Below are positions 45,939-58,885 of a stretch of DNA of 64,000 nt, piece after piece; the stretch's first letter is position 1, and each line of letters opens with the position of its first letter. The stretch lies in contig OW121851.1 of NCBI GenBank assembly GCA_933228895.1, positions 127,705,624 to 127,769,623 of the forward strand, read 5' to 3'. The stretch is from Platycnemis pennipes (lineage: Eukaryota > Arthropoda > Insecta > Odonata > Platycnemididae). Both the position numbers and the translations under genes were made by a program. Below the pieces are notes generated by a model. It saw nothing but the letters and a program-made list of their open reading frames with translations. It did no database searches and was not told the DNA's origin.

Positions 45939-48900
45939 ATAAGGCGGGGCGATAAGCACCGAGGCGAATAAGTATAGGTTGGTGTCATCATGGAGCAAGA
46001 TTCAAAAGTGGGTTCTTCAAAAAATGTTTCATCATTAGTTGTTTTGAGTCCACCGTAAAAATATAAATTTTCTCACTTAGAATGGAAGTCATAATGCATA
46101 ATTCAAAGCTAAATGTTCTCATTATTAAATTCTACTAAGCATACGTGACATTTCAATCCTTAAAATATGAAAAGGATATCTTCTTCGCATGAATATGAGG
46201 GAATCATCTTTGCTGAGATTTCACTTTTGATTTATAAATCAAATTGTTCATGACCACGTACTTATGTGATACATTCTTAATTACTTATAAATCTTAATTA
46301 TGTGCAGCTCTATTCAGTTAAGTTGTTAATGACATTCAAGACGATAAAAATTATGAATAGGGTCGTAACCTCTATAATTTGGGAGAGGTAATTCCATTTA
46401 ATGAGGAATCATAAGGGTGATGGCTTCTGAAAAGCATAGTGATATTTCTCTTTCGGCAGTAAGTATGTCATGAAGCTTAATTATTGCATCCAATTATATT
46501 TTACATGCTATTAGAAATTATAAAATTAACCTTTGAATGGTAAATTATCATTGGTAGGAAGGATTTTGTTTATATGGATGCCTCGATAACTGAAGTCATT
46601 TGCATTTTTCAACCTTAATAACGTATAACAGGTGGAAATATCAAAATATTTAGTGCCCTGTAATATAAATAATTTTATTTTATTATACTGCTTCCATCGT
46701 GCATGGTTTCTACGAGTTTAAGGTCGGTAATATTTAAGAGTAATATAACGTTATCGACTTCGCTGAGCTGGATACGAGAAATGTGATTTATGCCGACCTT
46801 CATGCTTTGTTTTTCACGTGTAGGTGTCTTCCTTATCTTCACCAGGAGATAATTAGAATGCTTTGTGCGAAACAGAGATCTTTCTTAACTTTTTATTCTT
46901 AATGTTTTACAGCCATAAATTTAAGATTATCCACAATTAGTAATGCTATGCTATCCATTTGGTTTAGCCTGATCCAATCCCCTTATAACAAAATCTGATT
47001 TCTGTTTTAATACGGCTACTGATTTTAAAGTCACAGTTACAAAGCATAACATGTAATACCCTTAAGAATTTTGCACCGCACATAAATAGCTCTCGTATTA
47101 TATAATGTCGTAGAGGACATAAATCTGTACATGAAAATGAAAAAAAAATTTTTTTCAAAAGTTGCCAAATAGTTGAAATGAAAATTATATGACTTATGGA
47201 GAAATCGCGATGATATAATTATGTCATGGCTGTTATGATAAAATGCAACGTTGTTTGAGGGTGCTAAACGATGACATTAAATTAGCCACAAATATATAGT
47301 ATTAGAAACCCATTCATGATCTCTTTTCCTTTTATAATCATCTTTTTTTTCACCTTATTTCATTGTTTTCTTAAAATTGTAATCTACAAATTCTTAATTA
47401 ATTAGTTACCAATTATTATTTTTTTGTCTTAGAAGGCAGAAGAGATTCCTAATTGAATAGAGTGTTAACCTCTTTTTTTATGTTTACAGCAATTTAGTTT
47501 CTGAAAACTTACTGACTACTCGTTCGTAATCGTAATTATTGACATTTTTCTTCATCTAATAGGATGTTTAAGTTTTTTTGCAGTTTTTATTCATATTTTT
47601 TCTTAATAACCAAAATTTTCGTTCTCTATTTCTAGTTTCAGATTACTAATTGCTTAGATTTTAGTTACTCATCGAAATATATATGAGCTGAAATAATTTA
47701 TGCCATGTGTTAATATTTGGCGCTAGAACACGTTTTTACTGTGCATATACCATAATGCGTCACAAAACGAACTATGTCTAAAGAAAAAACATCTTTAAAA
47801 AACCATAAATGAAAAATATTCCTGCGAGGACGTTCACGAGTCCCTACTTTCTGATTTGATTTTGTACTCGAGGTACGTGACTTTACCATAAATAAAAAAG
47901 ACCGACTCACAATATTTAACAGACCGGCCAAACTTGCGAGCAAGAGTGAAAGGCAAGAAAAGGTATTTCCTGCGTGGCGAACCTCGACCATTTCCATCCG
48001 GAAGATAAGAATCTCAATGGCGCTGAATAAATAAACTGTGAAAACTGTCATTTCATGCAAAAAATGTGTTTTGATTGGTTTCAATCAATATTACGATCGT
48101 ACACAGTAAAAACGAAATGCCAAAATTTTTCATGCTATATTTCTTCAACAATAAAAATTCTGTTCACCCTATTATTAAAATTTGAATGATTTTTTTTATT
48201 TTCAAAGTCATTGAATGACTTCAAATACTCTAAATAACATTAAAACTTTTTCACGCCTTAAAATCCTGAACCTATCTTCCTCATACTATGAGGGACATAA
48301 ACTTGTTTCGTCTGATTTAAATAAGGAAGTTTATGTTAAATACTATTTTATCTACACTAAGATTTTCTTACAAAAAATTTCCTTACTGCCAATATTCTGT
48401 CTATTGCGTATTAGTTTTCAGAAATAAATTTTACCATGATACATAATCGAACTGACTAAAAAATCTTTTATGTAGAAAACTTTCATCACGGATCCTTTTT
48501 GTTTTGTAATAAGTGTCTGGAAAATTCCATTTGGATTTTCACGACGTTCAATCCAAAAACATCTACTAATTTGTCGTATCAATTGAATGAAAATTTCTTA
48601 GGTCGTTCACCGAGTGATCATCGTTGATCATTTTCGTGACGTTGATCACAGTGACGTTTCGAAATATGACTTCAAGGTTACAATCTATCAAAGATTCAAT
48701 CAATCTGCAACCTCAAGGATTCTGAATGTATTCTTCTTAAGCTTCACATATGCTTCAGATGTGTATTTATTCATTTATAATAATTTTTTACCCTGGCATA
48801 TTTATTTCTATCCTTCAGTTCATTTGCAGATTTTTCCACTAGTCCTTACTTTGTAATTTTCGTGTCTCAATGCCTTCGGTGTTCCATGGATTATATTCCT

Positions 48901-50248
48901 ACCTTAATGTGTCATCGTTCCCCTTTTCTCTTGCCATTTTTGTGAAGATAGTTTGATTATCTAAACGCCTGGATGGCAATTTCAACTTTATGCCTAAGCT
49001 CCAGCTTATTTCCCTCAAAGGTCTGTCGGATTGATGAAAGTGCGTCAACAAGTGTCAAGAACAACAGCGTTTGAAATCCATACAAAAGTATAGGGGGACG
49101 AGTTCCTTTCCCGCTGCCACCTTTAGTTTCCCATAAGGTTCTGGTGCCCAGAAAGATGCATGACATGAAAAGTCATGTTTAAAGGCATCTCTATTTTTTT
49201 CATGATACCTAAGGGCCATATCCAAACTATCTATCTAATAGTCTACTACTCCGACTTTGCAAAGTTATGACTGTTTTTAAGAAGTTCAAATTAATAAATG
49301 CGGAAAGAATAATTTTGAGCACATCGAAAGTTCATTGCGATAAGTATTTCACAAAAATATTAAAACAAGAATTGCTTAAATGCATCAGGACGGTGGTGTA
49401 AAATTTATGTCTCGTGAGACCAAAGTGACTCGTCGATGAAGTATTTAGGCGGTGTCAAGAGCAATTCCACTGAGAGTTTCGCTTAAATTGTCGCAAAAAC
49501 AACTAAAATTGATGTGATTTGAGTTTCAGATGGGAACCAAAGAGAAGCGCCATATACGCTAGTGACTTCTGCCATTTTACACAGAGATTTGCCACGATAT
49601 TTCATTTGTCTCATATAATTCATATAAAAATCAAAGCGCTACTGTAAACTTTAAAATAAAAAATTGTCTATAACCAGTAAAAGTAATCGTTCTTTATTAT
49701 TAAAGCATATGATTTATCCCAGACAAAACGTATAACCAATATTTCTACTTTAATTAATGATAAGCACGCGAGATACACTTATTTCATAAATTTTGCCCTT
49801 CAATCACTACAACGTTTGGCATCCTGTATTAGAAGAAATCATAAATGCCTTAAGCGCCGTGAAAGTATGCTAAACGCGAAACACTTGAGTATCCCTGTTG
49901 CATACAGGCCAGGCATCCAATTTTTTTAGGGTTTGATTCAAGGGAGTCTTTATTTTTGCGATTTTGAAATAAAACGATATAGTTTTTTTACTAAGCTACG
50001 TTGTCATTGAATGATGAATAGCCCAATAAAAACCTATTTTTTAAGAAATGATCGACGATTTTTTATATTTAAATATAGATTTGGAATGGCTTCCGAATTA
50101 CAAACCATCTTAGGTTAAACTTTTTAGTGAAGCTGAGTAAAAATTGATTGAATATAACTTAAAGTGTGAGTGTTATGAAATATGACGTCCTGATCTATGG
50201 TAGGAGATGGCATTGAATCATTTTTTAATCTAAATTCAATCTAAAATG

Positions 50249-50250
<2 letters not shown>
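45939..50250. other. Non-coding, nothing recognised
   Basis: Strongly AT-rich. The longest open frame (47710-48084, minus, 124 codons) has no conserved motif or supporting splice sites. Confidence 0.35.
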
Positions 50251-50251
<1 letters not shown>

Positions 50252-50288
<37 letters not shown>

Positions 50289-50289
50289 T
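50252..50289. repeat. (TA)n(TG)n microsatellite
   Basis: About 14 TA units followed by four TG units. Confidence 0.95.
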
Positions 50290-51984
50290 AAGACGAACTT
50301 GTTGCTTTACTTACTTGATACTTCCCCCATGAACTAGCCCCCTCTAAATTAATTTATATTTTTTCTCCTTAAATAAAGATAAAATTTCATTTACATCGTG
50401 TTCTTCATCGCCCCTCTTTAGTCTAACATCCTCCTTTTCATAAAATAATATTTATGTGGTCTCTCTCTCTCTGGTTGCTTCCCTATCAACTGAGGGGTAA
50501 ATGTGAGATCCATTGTATAAAACGAGTTCTGTGAAACATAGGGATTTTTGCATGCAAATAAGGATACATTATAAGAAAAATACTACATAGTTCATCTAAG
50601 ACTGCTTCGTTTTCCAATGATTGAACATTTAATTATAACTTGTTTAAGTTCATGTAAAAATGGATTTGAAAAGTATTGTTTGCGGGAAAAAGGCAGCTTT
50701 CTTCATCACAGATTCATCACTTCTCGTAAGTATTCCTCAATAAAATACCGTTTCTCCAGTGAATATGAAAGTTACATATATGGATTGCACCGTAAATAGA
50801 TAGACTATAATGATGATAGGCCATTCAAAATTTCTTACAAATTACGAAATTTAGTCTCATTTGTAGATACTTTTCCTTTCTTCTTTACATGTGTATGGTA
50901 AACTTAAAATTTATTTCGTATAATAATAAATAGGGAGTATCGAATGATTTAAATAAACATGAGACGTACGAGGACATAAAGAGGTTACAACCACTGCATT
51001 TGAGGAATAGTTGAAGGAAAATTATCGAAGAAATAATTTACAAATACTTTTCATGGCATAATAAGAAATATAACGATGATATTGAGATAAGGGAGCCGTT
51101 GGACACCAATTTAAATTCAAATTCACGCTATGTGCAACTTATTTCATTGACTGTGTACCCGTTTCATACCGCATGTTAGCATTAAGTTTTGGTTTTTGGC
51201 CCTTACTTCACTAAATATTATTTGTATATTGTTTTGATTTAGCTTTCCAAAACCAAGTAAACCCAATTTTATAGGATAATATCAATTTTGAATGAACTTT
51301 TTTTCATTTATTATGCATTCTAGCTTTGATCGTTACCTCGCCGATCAATGTAAATTGTTTAATCAGCTTAATCCAGGTTCATCATGGTGATCATAGACCT
51401 GGAATGAGTCGATTGGGACGATTGATGCAATCCGCATGGTTCTGCTAAGTGGCCAAAATTTCTTGAAAAAGGTGACAAGAATGTGGGACCGTTTGGTGAG
51501 GATTCGGCAGTTATGACCGGGCCTTTTATCTCCCATTAGACTCAGGTCACTACTAGCTTATCCTATTTCCGCGAAGTAACTCTCAATGTCCATATTTTTT
51601 CAAGAATTAATATATCTTGCGAGAACTTTTACGCCGAATTACTTCTAAATGATTCATGGATATAAGAGAAAATTAAAAGGATTGATTCTTTCCTAAGAGA
51701 GATTATATTTATGGCTGATACCTGAAATTTTTATTTTTCATTTTTTATTGCCAATTGTTAAAGTAGGTCTCATTCTTCCACTCATAAATTTGTACAATCC
51801 CGGTTACACCTACCATTTCGGGAAACATCTACGTAAGTGGTTTGGTGCCAGTTATACTGTAACGTAATGGGACTTAACTTTTCTCTTGATAGAATGCTGG
51901 GTATCTTCGTAAAGATGCTGAACTAGATGAGTTGCAATAGCAGGAATTCTATAGAGAAAGCTTTTTCAGGCTTAACGCAAATTC
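50290..51984. other. Non-coding, nothing recognised
   Basis: AT-rich. Donor-like sites near 50723 and 51830 lack supported exons. Confidence 0.35.
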
Positions 51985-52015
51985 AGGGGATCCGGGTTTC
52001 ATTCCTGGTCAAGGT
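51985..52015 (+). repeat. tRNA-like T-arm fragment (SINE?)
   Basis: CCGGG, TTTCATT, CCTGG form a T-arm like that at 4465-4490, with one B-box change. No A box is visible. Confidence 0.35.
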
Positions 52016-52189
52016 GATCATATCAGCAACTTACTTCTTTAAGGCCTTTCGGGTAGTAAGTTAGTTTATAGTAAAATAGTTCAACTCTTCCAAGGTCAAA
52101 CTATGTATATATGTGATATGTACATTTTCACGTGATTTGAAGTAAAAACGATATCTGAAACCATAAGTATATCTCGCTGAATCATACCT

Positions 52190-52400
52190 ATAATGGAATG
52201 GAATGGTTTATTCAAATAATAAGATACCATTTTATATATGTGAAGTGCAATTAACCACTCATAACAATGATTTTCTCGTACATTACAATCATATACAGTT
52301 CTCTCCTCAAGTACGGGAGTGTCTATTAGAATGAATTCAATATCTTTCCACTTCTGAAGCATTAGGAAAAACTTAGCAGAAATCTAATTGAACTGTGTAG
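52190..52400 (-). mobile_element. Possible LINE 3' end
   Basis: On the minus strand AATAAACCATTCCATTCCAT is an AATAAA followed by ATTCC-type repeats, the same style of terminus as the LINE ending at 15181 (AATAAA followed by ATTCA repeats). The upstream frame (52096-52362) shows no reverse-transcriptase motif, so only a 3' UTR piece could be present. Confidence 0.35.
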
Positions 52401-53149
52401 TTTACGGATAGTTGCACATCATAGTAAGAAAAAAAATTTTTTTTATAAGTTGGAGTTATTTGTCATAGAATGTATAATTTCTAGTTAATTGTATTTCAAG
52501 GAAGATGATAAAGTAACACATTTATCTTGAAATTAGAAATGGAAATAAAACGGATCGGGGATCGAGGTATTTCAATAATGGTGAACTATTTTTATTTACT
52601 GTCATTACACATGCTTGCTGATGATATCGGTTTCCGCTACTATGAAATGCGTCTTGGAATTGTATTCCCCTAAAAAGTCATCTAAAGGTTTTAATATCTT
52701 TTTAAAACCGATTACTATTTTAACATTGTGTTTAAAATGAATTAATGATACAAGTGCATACTTAATCACTCAAGGCTCGTTTAATATTTATTATTTTAAC
52801 AATGAAGATAGGTTTTGGCTGAGTATTTTACTCTGCATTACGTTTCCTCTATTTTCATGAATACTTCTTCAACTTCATTATTTCTATTTTCCGATTGGCA
52901 TGCTGTCTTTCTCCCTCTTCCTCGCTTTTTTAGAATATTTATTCTATAACCACATGCATAATCCTCATAGGTGATGAATTCACAATCGTAATAGCACTGA
53001 GAGATTCATCGCTGAGAAAAGGAGAAGTATTTCTCCTCCACTTCAATTATCTAGAACTGTTAATCATCGCAAGTTATCCGCTACCCAGCACAATTTCAGC
53101 TCACGTGTGAAAGAACTCCTAAGAGGGGATTGTGGATTGACTTCCATGA
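52401..53149. other. Non-coding, nothing recognised
   Basis: AT-rich without a supported feature. Confidence 0.35.
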
Positions 53150-53870
53150 CGTATCTAATATCGAAGCGATTTAGAGGGGTGGAGGGAGGGTGTATTTTTT
53201 CCCGGAATGAATGGGGGTGAGAGGGCGGACAAAGGCGTCGGAAGGGCCTGTGTTTTGGTGGGAGGGGTGTGGATGTGGGTTGGAGCGCGTAGAGTAGGGG
53301 GAGTTGACTGTAGTGGCTGACCAATGGGTGAGACACACAGAGGGTTGTTGGGAGGAGGGGGGCGGGCAAATCGAGTTTGCAGGGCGGGAAGGTGAAGCGG
53401 AGAGGAGCGTCGTGTCGGGTGAGAAGGATTGAGGCGGCAAGAGATTGGGTAAATCCTCACGCAGAGACCTTGGATCTTCCATCACGGAAGTACCCTCGGA
53501 AAGATGAGGGGGTTGGGAAGATGCGTTGCCCCCCCTCCCTCTCTGACACCCCGCCTGCCCTCTGATATCTCCCTCTACTCACGTAGCGTATCCCAGAGCC
53601 AGCTCGCGGCAGACGTGGGAAGGAGGAAGAGGGAAAAAAGTGAGCGACGGATCGTGAATAAAATTCCGAAATCTCGCGATTACGAACTCCTCTCGGGGGT
53701 GAGGCATTCTCTCCCCTTTAGCCTCTCCTCCCCGTCTCAACTGCTCTCCCCCATCCCCTTGAAATACGTCTTTCCTCCCCCACCCCTAACATCTACTGGA
53801 CATGAATTGATGTGGAAGGGCATGGCCCCCGCCGCGGCCGCAGGCGTCGGTTTATTTCCTACCTCACCTT
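53150..53870. other. GC-rich, purine/pyrimidine-biased block
   Basis: G-rich on the plus strand to about 53420, then C-rich from 53520 to 53800, with NotI-like GCGGCCGC at 53834-53841. Three overlapping minus frames and two plus frames are open because of this bias; their proline/serine-rich translations are low-complexity. This could be a CpG-rich regulatory region. Confidence 0.4.
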
Positions 53871-56449
53871 GATGTGAAGTCCAAAGATTGATACCCGACT
53901 CTTCTTATCAAATGCTTTTAAGGAAAACAACTGCAGTTTTATGATTCCAGTCATTGGCTTCCTGAATGCGAGCTTTCTGACTCATTCATTTCTTTATGGG
54001 TTGTTTATATTGGTTACACATCGGCTGAAAATTGATATTCAAGGTGTAATTCGATTATTTAAAATCCCTTTTCAGTCTACGTAACACAGTATTATGTATT
54101 GTTTGGCAAAGTAAATAAAAATATTTTAATAGTTTTGAAACGCAAATTACGTACCTTCTCTGTCCCTCAACAGGAATATAACATTCTCACAGGCTACTGG
54201 TCGGGAGTTAGTTCTCATCGTTGGTGTTTTCATTTATATAGAAGGAAATTAAAGACTCTTGAATTATTTTTCTTTTCTTGTTTTAATATTGCAAAATTGA
54301 AATATAAAATCAAGAAATATTTAATATTTCAATTTAAAATAGACCGTTTGGACGTGAATGGCAGAGCTAATGAAATCTAGTCAAAAACCACGTATTCATT
54401 ACTCGAGATTCATGGCAGTGAGATTTGCAAAATTATTCTCTGATTCACATTAACGTTATTCTTCTCCTCCGTCTGCATGAATTCCACCAAAAATGTGTTA
54501 TGATAAATTACTTCTTATTTGGGAACGAATATTCTATATTACTAAACACGGAAATACCTACTTTAAAAGTGCGTAGAGAAAGAACTAACGGCATGTTTTA
54601 CCTCTGTTACTGTGGGCAAGAATGATGCAGCGTTACTGTATTAAGTAACGTTTTTTCGAAACAAAATCCCTATGAAATAGTAAAGAACTTCCCAAAAAAA
54701 GCCTTTTTATGCACTTCCGACAGTATTAATCACTTTATTAATCTATGAGGACATTTAACTTCTTCAAAGCCGGATGGAACAAAATTTAAATCGGTCAAAA
54801 GGGAGAAACTTTGAAACAACGACAAATGAACAGAAAATTGGTGATCTGAAAGAAGATGAAACTTCAGTAACAGACTAACAACTCATGCTCACTTTGCATT
54901 ACTGTGGCTACAAACGAAAAACTTTGTATCGTAGAAGTTGTTATAAAAGATATTTGACACGAACTGGAAGTTTAAAAACACCAGAAGATGAGTCGAAATT
55001 TTTGTTAAATGATATTGCTTTTAAAGGGTTTTCCTCTCCTTTCATTCCCATTGTATCTCCACAACTTTCGGTTTAGTTCCCTAAGCGACAGCAATTATAT
55101 TATTTCCAATATATTTTTCCTATGACATTACCTCTTGATGTGCTCTTCTTTTAAATTAGCGCATTATTTTTTCTCATACTTTTCTCTTAAGTCTTCCTTC
55201 CACTAATATAATGTTTTGTTAGGCCCAGAGGTAGTGGGATGTTGGTGGGGTTAAAGATTGCCAAACTCAATTTCCAGCAGCGAATGAAATTCATTTAATA
55301 GCGTTTTGAAGCCAGTTCTTTTCCCTATCCAGCATTGGTTTCACAAAAGAATAAATAGCCGAACTTCGGTTTGGGTGAACAAATCAACGGACCCCTTCCG
55401 GGATTCCGGGATTCCCTTAGTATGTCAGGTCAGCACCTCACCGCTCTACGCACACGGCCTCAATTATCCTACGTTTCATGGCAATAAAACTTTCAATGGT
55501 TGTTTCAGCTTAAGAAGACGCTCAGAAGCATTGATACGCTTTGTACGAGGGGTAGTAATTTAATGTAGATATATGTCAAAAGTCATTCAAATTCCAAAAT
55601 GAGTTTTCCAGTGGCATTGTATCCAAAGTGGTTTTCTACCACTGGAAATGTTTTTCGTAATATTGAGTGGCATTGAGGTCACGAAGTGCTGTAAATATAT
55701 GGTTTGTCAGTTAATGGATCTTTATGAGCCCTGTGAGTAATTTTACTTTGATTTAACTATGTTAGACTTGTTTTATTCCCCTTCTTGTCATTATATACTT
55801 TATTTGCAATGAGTTCGTAAACAAATCAACCTTAATGTTGTGATCTAATCCATTGTTGAAATTTTTATAAATACCAGTGATTAATGATAGCAATGTATTT
55901 TTTTGGAATGTAGTTAATATAAAATATCCTAAGTGAAGTTCAAAGGAAACCTGTCATTTCTGAGTAGATAGTTCTTATGAGAAGAGCCAAGTCAGTTCAG
56001 TTCCTGTAAAGATGTAGTTAAGAAATATATATACATAATAATTCTGAATACCAAAGCGTAATACCGCATGACGTGAATGACATTCATTTCAATTTAATTT
56101 ATTAATTATGGGATGGTTCTTGCTTTTGTTGGTACCGATAAACGAAGTTCATATCCTTCATTTTTGTATTTTACAGGAAGTGGCCTGTATTTTATTGAAG
56201 AAACCCTTCGTTTTATTGCAAATTTGTTTTACAGAGTTGTGATCACTAAATATATAAATCATATTTCCCCGCAGGTTTAAGTTTCCCTTTTCCATAAGCA
56301 TTAGGAAACTACATTTAGTATCATTTAGCTTTAAAGGAAAGGGAATCAACTTAAAAAAAAGAATAAGGAGAGCGCGTTTGAGTACTATCAGCAATCGGTA
56401 ACGGTAGTGAGTTATTTTGTCATTATTTAAACATATTATCATTTAGCTG
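53871..56449. other. Non-coding; weak tRNA-like piece near 55390-55460
   Basis: The minus strand at 55462-55390 reads GTAGAGCGGTGAGGTGCTGA, which resembles a D-arm, but the matching B box is degraded (GGGAATCCCGG). No gene is supported elsewhere. Confidence 0.35.
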
Positions 56450-57652
56450 TTAGTGCCTAACTGGAGTGGATGCATCTTCATTTGGAGGAAAGTTCAAATA
56501 CTCTACAGCTATCGTAGTTGATGTGCTGGCATTGGAAACAGTGCTAAGTAGTCCTATCACCTTCCTCTTCTTAAGAACAGGCTTCTCAGTCAAAGGCACA
56601 TTTGAAGGCCTAGAATAGCACTCAAACACATGAGGCACAACACTTGTTTTGATTCTGAGTAGGCCACCCATTATTTTCCATCTTATATAATTGTCAGCAT
56701 CCTCTTCCAGCTGAAAACGGAATAATATATATTTATCAAACGAAATGTGACTAATTTTCCCAAAGTCTTAGCCGTTGTCACTAGTCTTCATATAAATTAT
56801 ATAAATAGGCAAATATCGCACATCAAATAAATACAGATATTATCGTTATGTAACTACTAACTCTCAAGTGTTACTAGCCCCCTTATTTCACTACTAATGT
56901 AACTACTTTTCCCCAAGTCTTAGCCGTTGTCACTAGTCATAATATAAATTATATAAATACGCAAATATCGCACGTCAAATAAATACAGATCCTTATGCAT
57001 AGAAAAACAAATGTATTACTTTAAATATGAGAATAATGTAGTAATAAAACATTTTGATCCATTTAAAAATGACATAATTAACCATTTGAATACTGCATAA
57101 ATGGTATTATAAGGGTAATAATACGATATTTTGAACCACTTAAAAAGGAAAAGATACAATGCAAACAGTTCAAAAATGACAAGTAAAAGATGCACGACCT
57201 AATTATCGTAATACAACATAATAAGTCGTTTAAATACGGCATAGAAATCCAAAATAAAACCATCGGTCCAAACGATACTGATCAGTTTAATCAGCCGCAA
57301 TAATATTTTCATGAACGATTAAATTGCCTTAAATTTTCCGCAATTTCAATTAGAACAACAAAAGTATAGCACAAAAAGTTTATAATTTCAGTTTTAGCAA
57401 AGTGTTACAACGAATTGTGTAGCATAATTATGCCTATAAAACTACTAACAACTTATTTCTTAAGTAAATTTGCTACACTTACGTTAAAGTGATCAGCACA
57501 ACAGCGCAGATGAGATGATCCAGAAATGACATGGTTTTCAGGTCTCTTTGAGCGGAAATTAACCAGTTTCTTCTTCATAGCGGGTTATCTGGAGCGTTTA
57601 CGAAAATCTTTTCGGGTGTTGTCACTCTCGAACTCCTAACACAGTGCCTCAT
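56450..57652 (-). pseudogene. THAP-domain protein pseudogene with one intron
   Basis: Exon 1 (57652-57483) reads MRHCVRSSRVTTPEKIFVNA and PDNPL, a TGA (57577-57575), then RRNWLISAQRDLK. After a frameshift it reads ISGSSHLRCCADHFN. Exon 2 (56710-56450) reads LEEDADNYIRWKIMGGLLRI, KTSVVPHVFECYSRPSNVPL and then a Lys/Arg-rich stretch (KKRK) to a TAA. Order and spacing match the THAP zinc-binding DNA-binding domain common in insects, including CADHF (Cys and His ligands) and the VVPH (AVPH-type) motif. The second Cys of the first pair is missing. The intron (57482-56711) has GTAAGT and TTTTCAG ends, is phase 0, and joins CADHFN to LEEDADNY in frame. The stop and frameshift argue for a decayed gene or transposon-derived copy. 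Confidence 0.75.
56763..56996. repeat. Two-copy repeat, 162-bp period, in the THAP intron
   Basis: The stretch AAGTCTTAGCCGTTGTCACT at 56763 recurs at 56925. The similarity runs about 72 bp (56763-56834 and 56925-56996) with few changes. It lies wholly within the intron, close to its acceptor. Confidence 0.8.
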
Positions 57653-57839
57653 CGTCTCTCACCTTTCTAGCTGTAATTTCATTGCTAGAATAACTTTTTG
57701 CCTTTTTCCATTGCAATGTATTTCACACAGCAACAGAAATGGCCCCAATAACGTTAGCAGTATTAAAAACAAAACAGTCGCATGCCAAGGCTACAAAGTC
57801 ACACTATCTCCAGATAAAAAAATGTTCGAGAATGGGAGA

Positions 57840-57870
57840 TGACGTCAGAGCCCACTAAACATGGCGGACC
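57840..57870 (-). promoter_or_regulatory. CRE-like palindrome and CATGGCGG motif upstream of THAP
   Basis: TGACGTCA (57840-57847) is a perfect CRE-type bZIP site. AAACATGGCGGAC (57857-57869) resembles a YY1/Pho-type ATGGCGG motif. They lie about 190 bp upstream of the first recognisable THAP codon on the minus strand, where a promoter would be expected. Function is inferred only. Confidence 0.4.
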
Positions 57871-58647
57871 AATGTTAATTATTAGAATTTGATTAAGAAT
57901 TAAATTGATTAGACCAGATTAATTTATTAGACTTTGTTTGCTGATAAAAAATTAACGATCAGTCTATCGAACGTCGGAATGAAAATTTAGTGTCTGAAGA
58001 TCGATAGATTTTATTGACGTCGCTTCCCAAAAGTATGCAAATACGTTATTATTTGTAAGTGGATACAAAAAACCGTATTTTTTCTTTGCGATTCACTCGA
58101 CTAATTCGTATGGGGGTTTCTTTTACTTAATTAGAAATCACATCGAGATTTAACATTCACCTTTCCGAATTCCTTTTTTGACAACTATCACAATATCCCT
58201 TATCAGAACCTATTTACTTTAATCGTAGCATTTTACCGTATTTGTCGTTTCCCTCATTATTCTTCTCACATCTCTGTTTTGGATGTCTCCTTCATGTTAC
58301 TGTCTAGACAGTAAGGCAGGAATTGCGCACGAAGGTGGGGTTACTTGTGGACATACCGAAACAGTGGATGGGGACAACCAATGACGGTAATGCTGCGCGT
58401 CGTTTATTTCAAAATCCAAAGCTTTCGTCAGAAATCAGAAATAACTGGAGTAAATAACGACTTGATTTGGATGTTCGGTGAAATTTTGCAGTAAATAGCT
58501 TCAGGGTTTGAAATAGATGATAAACAATTCCAAAAATGTTCATATGATACAGTCCATTTATATGTTGAGCTCTCTACATTGATTTATTTGCCAGTGGCAG
58601 TAGGTACATAAGGTTTTAATCCACGGAGGATAATTAATTAATTACCT
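57871..58647. other. Non-coding, nothing recognised
   Basis: AT-rich DNA between the THAP locus and the next ORF remnant. Confidence 0.35.
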
Positions 58648-58885
58648 AACACATCTGGTCGGCCTGCTATCAGAAGACGCGCAAGAGTCCTTGCATCTAG
58701 ACCTCAACCATATTAGGGAATTCCATGCAAGGAAAACTTTGCGAGTCCATACCAATGAAGATTTAATGAATGCTCTCCTACTGTCGTCGGATCCAGCTAT
58801 ATCAAGCTATTTTAAGCGCCCGACAAAAAAGTGTGCTCTGCTGGGCAAGGAAATTTTTGTCATTTTTAGCAAACGCATCGTTTGA
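58648..58885 (+). pseudogene. C-terminal remnant of a transposon-associated protein (unrecognised family)
   Basis: An open frame from about 58648 to a TGA at 58885 reads LVGLLSEDAQESLHLDLNHI, REFHARKTLRVHTNEDLMNA and LLLSSDPAISSYFKRP. The sequence of motifs LSE.AQE, R.FHARK.LR, TNEDL and LL.SSDP.IS resembles the C-terminal part of uncharacterised proteins that I associate with arthropod mobile elements. I cannot name the superfamily. There is no good start codon, and the frame is closed by stops just upstream. It lies about 1 kb from the THAP pseudogene on the other strand, so the two are not obviously one gene. Confidence 0.45.

Noticed and set aside
47710..48084. Minus-strand ORF of 124 codons
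   Set aside because: Long for AT-rich DNA, but no conserved motif, plausible start context or splice support.
53064..53872. Cluster of overlapping ORFs on both strands
   Set aside because: All are Pro/Ser-rich and lie in strand-biased GC-rich DNA; frames overlap without any recognised domain.
55390..55462. tRNA-derived SINE
   Set aside because: A D-arm-like stretch is present but the B box is degraded; too weak to list as a feature.
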